DNA from: Vineibacter terrae
GTDB taxonomy: Bacteria; Pseudomonadota; Alphaproteobacteria; Reyranellales; Reyranellaceae
Assembly: GCF_008039615.1 (NCBI RefSeq)
Contig: NZ_VDUZ01000008.1
Span: 62,001-126,000, forward strand
Length of the DNA stretch: 64,000 nucleotides
Reading direction: 5' to 3'
In this document: piece after piece, positions 58,539-64,000 of the stretch
How the letters are laid out: each line of letters begins with the position of its first letter
Numbering within the stretch: the first letter of the stretch is position 1
The notes under the pieces: generated by a model
Seen by the model: the letters and a program-made list of their open reading frames with translations, nothing else
Told to the model about the DNA's origin: nothing
The model's database searches: none
Position numbers and translations under genes: made by a program

Positions 58539-58916
58539 CTATCTCTTGTCCCAGGTGTTGCGGTAATCGTCATGATCCCGGCGCTCGTGCAGCCAACGGT
58601 CCCGGTCCCAGCGCTGGTTCCGATGCTCGCGCTCCCAGCGCTCGCGGTCGATGCGCTCCGCTTCGGCCAGCCGCCGCTCGCGCTCACGGTCCCAGCGCCA
58701 CCATGCGTCGTGATCCCAGCGCTGGCCGCGATGGGCGCGCTCCCAGGCTTCGCGATCGGCATGTTCACGCTCGCCCGACGGCAGGCGCCACCACTGGGCG
58801 TGCGCGGGCGCGCCGATGGAGACGAGCGACGACGGGGCCGATACGCCGCCGGTCACGTTGATGCTCATCATCGCCGCGACCATGAAGGCGCCGGCGCTCA
58901 TCCATAGATTGGACAT
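58539..58916 (-). CDS. Secreted Trp/Arg/Asp-rich small protein
   Basis: 125 residues. Hydrophobic N-terminal segment (about 6-40, SAGAFMVAAMMSINVTGGV then SIGAPAHAQ-W) is a signal peptide. The mature 85 residues are dense in W, R, D, E and H, with repeated REW/RWDRD pieces (ERAHRGQRWDHDAWWRWD, EREHRNQRWDRDRW). Such proteins are found as periplasmic charged proteins of unknown role. ATG 58916. Convergent with the transglycosylase gene. Confidence 0.68.
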   Translation of the reverse strand: MSNLWMSAGAFMVAAMMSINVTGGVSAPSSLVSIGAPAHAQWWRLPSGEREHADREAWERAHRGQRWDHDAWWRWDRERERRLAEAERIDRERWEREHRNQRWDRDRWLHERRDHDDYRNTWDKR

Positions 58917-59358
58917 TGCTCGAGTCCTCCGAATACCGATCGCGGTCTCATTCGGCGCCGGCAATATGCTGCCGCCATGATCGGATCTCGCCGCTTTTGC
59001 GGTCGGGGCTGACACGATGCTGATCGATCCGTGCGTGTGGGCACCGGTATTTCTTCTTGTTCTCTTAAAAAGAATATAGTAATAGTGAACGCGACGGTGC
59101 TTCATCATCCCGAGCTGCGCTCGGGATGATGATGGTGTGCGCCTGATTCAGGGACGGCCAACGTCCCGCTGAGAGTGAGGAGGGCACGATGGGCAAATTT
59201 GCGATCGTTTCCGTCGATTTTTAGTCGACATGAAAGACGTCCATCAAGTTCATGATATGAAACAGAAAGAATATTTTTAGTATTTTTGGTAATTTCCGTA
59301 ACGCGTTTCTTGGATATTTTTTTGTGTCCGAATTGTGTCTGCCTGTAAAGGAGCGCCC
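58917..59358. other. 442-base leader/intergenic region before the phosphonopyruvate hydrolase
   Basis: Holds a Family E hairpin (CATCATCCCGAGC-TGC-GCTCGGGATGATG, 59103-59131), which can terminate transcription, and an AT-rich stretch at 59226-59340. A very short reading frame, ATG 59189 to TAG 59224 (11 codons), has a strong GAGGAGGG site and may be a leader peptide or the start of a lost gene. No other coding signal seen. Confidence 0.45.
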
Positions 59359-60231
59359 ATGACTGCCGGCCGCAGATTGCGTGACATCATCGCCCGCGAG
59401 GGCCTGGCGCATGCCATGGCGGCGCACAACCCGCTGTCGGCGCGGCTGGCCGAGCGGGCCGGCTTCCATGCCATCTGGGCCAGCGGCTTCGAGCTCAGCG
59501 CGGCCTATGGCGTGCCCGACGCCAGCCTGCTGTCGATGACGCAGCATCTCGACATGACCCGCGCCATCGCCGAGCGCGTCGCGCTGCCGGTGGTCGCCGA
59601 CATCGACACCGGCTACGGCAACGCCATCAATGTCATGCATGTGGTCGCCGCCTATGGCCGCGCTGGCGTCGGGGCCGTGGTGATGGAGGACAAGCTCTTT
59701 CCCAAGGACACCAGCCTGCTGGCCGGCGGCCGGCAGGAGCTGGTGCGGCTGGAGGAGTTCCAGGGCAAGGTCGCGGCCGCCTGCGCCGCGCGGCCCGACC
59801 CGGACCTTGTCGTGATCGCGCGCACCGAGGCGCTGATCGCCGGCGCCGGCCTGGACGAGGCGCTGGCGCGCGCCCACGCCTACGTCGCCGCCGGCGCCGA
59901 CCTCATCCTGGTGCACTCCAAGCAGAAGACGCCGGCCGAGGTCATGGACTTCGCGGCGCGCTGGGACGGCAGCCGGCCGATCGCCCTGGTGCCGACCGCC
60001 TATCCCGAGCTGACAGAGGCGGCGATGAAGGCGACCGGCAAGATCGGCCTGGTGATCTACGGCAACCACGCCATCCGCGCCGCCGTCACCGCCATGCAGG
60101 AGGTCTTCGCCCAGATCCGCCGCGACGGCGGCATCGCCCAGGCCGACCGCCGCATCGTCTCGGTCGAGGACATCTTCGAGCTGCAGGACGTGCCGGCCAT
60201 GAAGGCGGCGGAGAAGACCTTCCTGCGCTGA
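59359..60231 (+). CDS. Phosphonopyruvate hydrolase (PEP mutase/isocitrate lyase superfamily)
   Basis: 290-residue TIM-barrel enzyme. PEP mutase-type motifs: AHNPLSARLAERAGFHAIWASG, metal-binding DIDTGYGN (81-88) and the lid motif EDKLFPKDTSL (110-120). PEP mutases have Asn in the lid (K-x-N-S-L); the known phosphonopyruvate hydrolase of Variovorax Pal2 has Thr118, and here residue 118 is Thr. The length of 290 also matches that enzyme. It should cleave phosphonopyruvate to pyruvate and phosphate in phosphonoalanine breakdown. No phosphonate transporter or transaminase adjacent. ATG 59359 after AAAGGAG. Confidence 0.82.
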   Translation: MTAGRRLRDIIAREGLAHAMAAHNPLSARLAERAGFHAIWASGFELSAAYGVPDASLLSMTQHLDMTRAIAERVALPVVADIDTGYGNAINVMHVVAAYGRAGVGAVVMEDKLFPKDTSLLAGGRQELVRLEEFQGKVAAACAARPDPDLVVIARTEALIAGAGLDEALARAHAYVAAGADLILVHSKQKTPAEVMDFAARWDGSRPIALVPTAYPELTEAAMKATGKIGLVIYGNHAIRAAVTAMQEVFAQIRRDGGIAQADRRIVSVEDIFELQDVPAMKAAEKTFLR

Positions 60232-60353
60232 AGGCACGCACCGCGACTCGTCAGCGCTGCGTCACGCATTCAACATGGAGAACGTCCTCCATGCCACCGA
60301 GCAGAATCGGCGCGAGGTCACGCGCGTGTTGGCCCCGGCCGAGCCTCACCTGC

Positions 60354-61184
60354 TTACATCCCGCCGTCGCGGTAGCCGGGCTGCAGCGAGGGCGTCGCCG
60401 GCGCGTCGCCGGATGGCCGCGGCCGTCCGAGCGCGGCCAGCGCACGCTTCGGTGCCGGCGCACGGTCGAGGCAGGCGGTAGCGACCTGGACCGCCGGGGC
60501 GGCCAGCTTCTCGGCGATGATGTGGCACGCGACCAACGCGGCAGCGGCCGTGGCCATGCCCGGCCGCAGGCGCGGGTCGTACAGGGTCTCCAGCATGATG
60601 CGGTCGATGGCGGTGAGCTGGGCCTGGTCGGCGTAGGTGTAGCTGAGCACGCTCAGCGCGGCATGGGCATGGGCGCGGAAGCCGAAGCCGTGCATGGCCT
60701 CATGGTTGATGCAGCGCTGAATGCGGTCGGGGTTGGCCAGATTGAGGTGGATTTCTGCGCGCAGCATGCGGCCGTCCTCGGTCCAGTCGACCGACGAGCG
60801 GCAGGGCGAGCGCCCGGCCACGGTCCCGGCATTGGGGCGCACGACGAAATTGGCGCGCGGGTCGCGTCCGCCGACACGCGTCACCGGCACGCGCGCGATC
60901 GCCGCCAGCCCCCGCACCGATGCCTCGACATCGGCGGCGACATTGCCCATGCCGGGCGCATCCGAGATCGCCAGGTAGATCGGGCCGGTCCAGCGCGCCA
61001 GCTCGGTCGCCGGCGCGGTGTTGACCCGCAGGGTGGCGTCATCGAAGGCATTGGCGACATCCGCCAGCGACAGCCGCACGGGCTCGTCGCCGGCGTGGCC
61101 GGCCGCCGGTGCCACGCAGGCCACGCCGACCATCAACGCCATTCGCGCCATCCGGCGCCGCCATATCGTGGTCGCCATCACCAT
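60354..61184 (-). CDS. DUF2927-like HExxH exported protein, copy 1
   Basis: 276 residues. Signal peptide about 1-31 (MARMALMVGVACVAPAAGHA). Core motif CINHEAMHGFGFRAHAHAAL with H161-E-x-x-H165 and more histidines soon after, typical of zincin-like DUF2927 proteins; peptidase activity has not been shown to my knowledge. LSVLSYTYADQAQLTAIDRIMLETLYDPRLRPGM follows in the same form as its paralogue. The C-terminal 40 residues are Pro-rich and variable. Downstream of copy 2 on the same strand but with its own upstream element. Confidence 0.72.
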   Translation of the reverse strand: MVMATTIWRRRMARMALMVGVACVAPAAGHAGDEPVRLSLADVANAFDDATLRVNTAPATELARWTGPIYLAISDAPGMGNVAADVEASVRGLAAIARVPVTRVGGRDPRANFVVRPNAGTVAGRSPCRSSVDWTEDGRMLRAEIHLNLANPDRIQRCINHEAMHGFGFRAHAHAALSVLSYTYADQAQLTAIDRIMLETLYDPRLRPGMATAAAALVACHIIAEKLAAPAVQVATACLDRAPAPKRALAALGRPRPSGDAPATPSLQPGYRDGGM

Positions 61185-61244
61185 CGTCTCGAAAATGACT
61201 TCTCTGCAAAAGCGATGAGCCAGTCCGGCTTGGAAAATTCCAGC

Positions 61245-61296
61245 TATCTTAGTTCGTTAGAGGGTAAATTTGATCTTATTGATCACATTAGGTCGG
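61245..61296 (-). promoter_or_regulatory. Shared upstream element of DUF2927 gene, copy 1
   Basis: The stretch TATCTTAGTTCGTTAGAGG, TTGATCTTATTGATCA and ACATTAGGTCGG is closely matched at 62122-62173 upstream of the paralogue, 53-61 bases before each start codon. The sequence between the elements and the start codons is not conserved, so this is likely a binding site set rather than leftover duplication. Confidence 0.55.
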
Positions 61297-61307
61297 GGTG
61301 TTTCCGG

Positions 61308-62069
61308 TCAGTTCGGGCGGGCACGGCGGCCGAACAGCGCCAGCTGTCCGCCATCGTCACGGCTGCCGCATTGCGCGCCGGCATCGCGGGCGCCCAGCCC
61401 GAGCTTCTCGGCAAGAACGGCGCAGGCTGTCGGCGCCGCCTCGGCGGGCTTCATGCCGGGCCGCAGGCGGGGATCGTACAGGGTCTCGATCATCACCCGG
61501 TCGAGCGCCGAGAGGTCGATCTGGCGGGACTGCTTGTAGCTCAGGATGCTGAGCGCCGCATGGGCGTGCGAGCGGAACCCGAAGGCGTGCATCACCTCGT
61601 GGTTGATGCAGCGTGTCAGCGAGCCGCGGCCGCCGAGATAGATCTCGACCTCGGCGCTGGCGATGCGGCCGGCCTGCGACGCGACGGCGGCGCGGCAGGC
61701 GGCCCGGCCGCCGGTGGCGGCGGGGCGGACGAGGAAGTTGCGCCGCGGGTCGTCGGCGGCGACCCGCGACACCGGCACGCGCGCGATCGACGCCAGGGTC
61801 CGCACCGACGCCTCGATCTCGGCGGCGCGCGCGTGCAGGCCGTCGCCGTCGGCGATGGCCAGGAAGATCGGTCCGGTCCAGCGCACCAGGTCGGCCGGCT
61901 GCGCATCGTTGACCCGCAGCGCGGAGTCGTCGAAAGCCTGAGCCGCGTCCTGCAGCAGCGCCGGCGAAAGGGTGTCGCTGGCCTGGCCGGCAGTGGCAAA
62001 ACCGCTGGCAATCCCCAGGGCGAGGAAGGCTCGAGCCGCGTGCAGGCGGCCCCATCTCAGGTTAATCAT
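61308..62069 (-). CDS. DUF2927-like HExxH exported protein, copy 2
   Basis: 253 residues with signal peptide about 1-30 (FLALGIASGFATAGQA-S). H157-E-x-x-H161 in CINHEVMHAFGFRSHAHAAL; the following ILSYKQSRQIDLSALDRVMIETLYDPRLRPGM matches copy 1 closely. Copies are about half identical overall by eye, with the HExxH half best kept. ATG 62069. Ends 12 bases from the regulatory element of copy 1. Confidence 0.72.
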   Translation of the reverse strand: MINLRWGRLHAARAFLALGIASGFATAGQASDTLSPALLQDAAQAFDDSALRVNDAQPADLVRWTGPIFLAIADGDGLHARAAEIEASVRTLASIARVPVSRVAADDPRRNFLVRPAATGGRAACRAAVASQAGRIASAEVEIYLGGRGSLTRCINHEVMHAFGFRSHAHAALSILSYKQSRQIDLSALDRVMIETLYDPRLRPGMKPAEAAPTACAVLAEKLGLGARDAGAQCGSRDDGGQLALFGRRARPN

Positions 62070-62121
62070 TTTGCCTAAAATAAATTTTCGACAATCGAGC
62101 AAGTTTATTGAAAACGCGAAA

Positions 62122-62173
62122 TATTCGAGTACATTAGAGGCTGATCTTGCGTTGATCAAAGACATTAGGTCAG
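62122..62173 (-). promoter_or_regulatory. Shared upstream element of DUF2927 gene, copy 2
   Basis: Contains TACATTAGAGG, CTGATCTTGCGTTGATCA and ACATTAGGTCAG; on the coding strand this is two CTAATGT half-sites about 30 bases apart with GATCAA/GATC boxes between. Same order as upstream of copy 1. Confidence 0.55.
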
Positions 62174-62494
62174 ACTCATAACGGATTTGATCCGGGGCGG
62201 TGTGAACGGACGTCGTCGGCATTGTCTTGGTCCGCATCCCGATGCGGAGCCGGGATGCTGACGACAGCTGGTGAGCCGGATGGCGGTCGGTCCCTCTCCC
62301 AAGGGAACCGCAGGTAGAGGTCGTGAGTCTATACGGCCACAAGCCCTTGGGGCTATGGCTGTTCTGTGACCAATCGAAAACAGGGTTGTGGATTGTGCTG
62401 GGGCGCGGCCGTCGCCGCGCCGTGTGGCGCTTGCGATCGCACGGGCGTCCGCCGCACAGTGCGCGCCGATGCGATCCGATCCTGGGAGGCCGAC
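62174..62494. other. 321-base intergenic region
   Basis: Contains small hairpins (GCATCCCGATGC; CCCAAGGG) but no reading frame that I can support. It holds the divergent promoters for the DUF2927 copy and the DoeB-like gene. Confidence 0.5.
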
Positions 62495-63505
62495 ATGAAA
62501 GCTGCCGAACGCAGCCGCCTTTTTCTTGAGCTCGACCTGGCGCGCAACGGCAAGCAGACCGGCTTCATCCGGGTGCCGCATTCGGTGCACCGCTCGGCCT
62601 ATGGCTGGCTGCCCATCCCCGTGGCCTGCATCAAGAACGGCGACGGGCCGCGGGTGCTGATGATGGCCGGCAACCACGGCGACGAATGGGAGGGCCAGCT
62701 GGCGCTGGGCGGGCTGATCCGCGACCTCGAGCCGGCGCAGGTGCGCGGCCGGCTGATCATCCTGCCGTCGGCCAACTTCCCGGCGGCGCAGGCCGGGCTA
62801 CGCACCTCGCCGATCGACGACGGCAACCTGAACCGCAGCTTCCCCGGCGACCCCGACGGCGACGTCACGCGCCAGATCGCCTATTTCATCGAGCATGTGC
62901 TGCTGCCGCAATGCGACTACGCCTTCGACTTCCACTCCGGGGGCAGCTCGCTGATGTACATCCCCAGCACCCTGTGCCGGCGCGATCCCGACCTGGCCGC
63001 CATGGCGCGGCTGCTGGGCATGATGAAGGCGTTCGGGGCGCCGCTGGGCTGGGTCGGCTCGGCGCTGCAGGGCCAGGACCGCACGCTGACGGCGGCGGCG
63101 CGGCGGCAGGGCGTGGCCAGCATGGGCACCGAACTGGGTGGCGGCGGGCAGGTCACGCCATCGGTGCTGAAGCTGGCCGCGGAGGGGATGCGCCGGCTGC
63201 TGGCCCATATCGGCGCTTATGTCGGGCCGGTGCCGGCCACGCCCGACACGCGCCTGCTGACCCTGGGCGGCAACGACTACTATGTCTATGCCCCCGACGG
63301 CGGCGTGTTCGAGCCGCTGGCCGAGCTGGGCGACGAGGTCAAGCGCGGCCAGCCGGCCGGGCGCATCCATTTCCACGACACGCCCTGGCGCACCCCGGCG
63401 CTGGCGCATTTCGCCCATGACGGGCTGGTGATCTGCAAGCGCGTCCCCGGCCGCACCGAGCGTGGCGACTGCCTCTACCACCTCGGCTCGGCCTATCCGG
63501 GCTAG
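62495..63505 (+). CDS. DoeB-like M14/AstE-type deacylase
   Basis: 336-residue zinc hydrolase of the succinylglutamate desuccinylase/aspartoacylase family. Zinc ligands H61 and E64 in GNHGDEWEGQ and His about 147 in FDFHSGGSSL; NLNRSFPGDPDGDVT supplies the substrate Arg. The length and C-terminal barrel (HFAHDGLVICKRVPGRTERGD) fit N-alpha-acetyl-diaminobutyrate deacetylase DoeB of ectoine breakdown, but the other doe genes are absent here, so a different N-acyl amino acid is possible. GGGAGG before ATG 62495. Confidence 0.82.
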   Translation: MKAAERSRLFLELDLARNGKQTGFIRVPHSVHRSAYGWLPIPVACIKNGDGPRVLMMAGNHGDEWEGQLALGGLIRDLEPAQVRGRLIILPSANFPAAQAGLRTSPIDDGNLNRSFPGDPDGDVTRQIAYFIEHVLLPQCDYAFDFHSGGSSLMYIPSTLCRRDPDLAAMARLLGMMKAFGAPLGWVGSALQGQDRTLTAAARRQGVASMGTELGGGGQVTPSVLKLAAEGMRRLLAHIGAYVGPVPATPDTRLLTLGGNDYYVYAPDGGVFEPLAELGDEVKRGQPAGRIHFHDTPWRTPALAHFAHDGLVICKRVPGRTERGDCLYHLGSAYPG

Positions 63506-63506
63506 G

Positions 63507-63872
63507 CTACTCCGCCGCCTGGGCGACTGCGGGCGCGTGGCTCTGGTCCTCCGCCATCCACTTCTCGCCCAGGGCCGAGAGCTGCTCGAGAACGCCGCCC
63601 AGCTCGCGGCCGCGGGCGGTGAGGGCGTACGTGACCTTGGGCGGGATGGTGGGCTCGTAGTGGCGGCTGATCAGCTCGGCCTGCTCCAGCGAGCGCAGCC
63701 GCTCGGTCAGCATCTTGGCCGACACGCCGGTCACCCGACGCTTCAGCTCGCCGAAACGCTGCGGCCCGTGCTCCCCCAGCGTGTACAGGATGTAGGTGGT
63801 CCACGGACCCATCAGGATGCGCAGGATGAAGTCCATGGGGCACGACACTGCGTTATGCCGTTCGTCGTTCAT
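63507..63872 (-). CDS. HxlR-family transcriptional regulator
   Basis: 121-residue winged-helix regulator. CPMDFILRILMGPWTTYILYTLGEHGPQRFGELKRRV, then VSAKMLTERLRSLEQAELISR (recognition helix) and PKVTYALTARGREL (wing) are characteristic. The Cys near residue 11 is often the redox or electrophile sensor in this family. ATG 63872. Convergent with the deacylase gene by one base; a palindrome 67 bases upstream may be its operator. Confidence 0.9.
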   Translation of the reverse strand: MNDERHNAVSCPMDFILRILMGPWTTYILYTLGEHGPQRFGELKRRVTGVSAKMLTERLRSLEQAELISRHYEPTIPPKVTYALTARGRELGGVLEQLSALGEKWMAEDQSHAPAVAQAAE

Positions 63873-63938
63873 TTGTCCTCCGGTGCGCGCAGGCTGCCTT
63901 GGTCGGCGCGCTTCCCCCACGAGAACACCGGAGGTGTT

Positions 63939-63971
63939 ACCCCTATTCCATAAAGTCACTGGATAGGGGGT
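63939..63971 (-). promoter_or_regulatory. Inverted repeat upstream of the HxlR gene
   Basis: ACCCCTATTCCA...TGGATAGGGGGT, two imperfect arms around TAAAGTCAC. Located where a regulator would bind to control its own gene and a divergent gene beyond the window edge. Confidence 0.5.
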
Positions 63972-64000
63972 CGATCTATAAAATTCACTAATACACCGAT

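Overview
The window is a 64 kb stretch of GC-rich chromosome (visibly well above 60% G+C, with strong third-position GC bias) from a metabolically versatile proteobacterium. Gene families, the type II-C-like Cas9, the very high load of intergenic palindromes and the many ABC/TRAP uptake systems and CaiB-type CoA transferases point to an alphaproteobacterium (Rhodospirillales/Hyphomicrobiales-like). This is inference: there is no rRNA, tRNA or ribosomal protein gene here to fix taxonomy.

Layout. 1-6.5 kb: the end of a branched-chain-type ABC transporter operon (LivG partial, LivF), a cation/proton antiporter with a C-terminal USP domain, a PAP2 phosphatase and a YegS-like lipid kinase. 6.5-13.5 kb: a minus-strand operon of an AtzG-like small protein, AtzE-like amidase, Tat-type FMN hydroxyacid dehydrogenase and APH-fold kinase, then a DUF423 protein, a second amidase and a zinc alcohol dehydrogenase. 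13.6-22.5 kb: a polyamine-type ABC importer (permease, permease, binding protein, ATPase) followed by AroM, two tandem DUF917 proteins and a HyuA-like hydantoinase/oxoprolinase, which reads as an uptake-plus-ring-opening unit for a hydantoin-like compound. 22.7-38.5 kb: mixed metabolic singles (glyoxalase, cupin, PPOX flavoprotein, ornithine cyclodeaminase-like, amidohydrolase, 2OG oxygenases, CoA transferase, thioesterase, hydroxyacid dehydrogenase, exported PCMT-like protein with a membrane spermidine-synthase-like partner, AraC/GyrI regulator, Sel1 protein).

38.6-47.2 kb: a self-contained catabolic unit: PuuE-type deacetylase, GntR regulator, CitE-like lyase, CaiB CoA transferase, isochorismatase-family hydrolase and amidohydrolase, facing a complete DctMQP TRAP transporter. 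The same 17-base palindromic operator lies before the lyase and before the TRAP genes, so one GntR protein probably controls both halves. 47.2-52.9 kb: an island of decayed genes (PQQ dehydrogenase and AraC remnants), two paralogous single-helix microproteins and a cas9 gene whose 3' end is cut off, with a divergent tracrRNA-like gene but no cas1, cas2 or CRISPR array in the window. 52.9-64 kb: a ferritin-like diiron protein, FkbM methyltransferase, a TonB-like anchored protein with a 39-bp-period Gly/Ser repeat tail, lytic transglycosylase, a predicted phosphonopyruvate hydrolase, two paralogous HExxH DUF2927 proteins sharing an upstream element, a DoeB-like deacylase and an HxlR regulator.

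At least five families of long inverted repeats are scattered between genes. One copy sits in frame inside a membrane protein gene as a 52-codon insertion, and another supplies the C-terminal tail of the isochorismatase-family enzyme, much like the palindromic elements described in Rickettsia genes.
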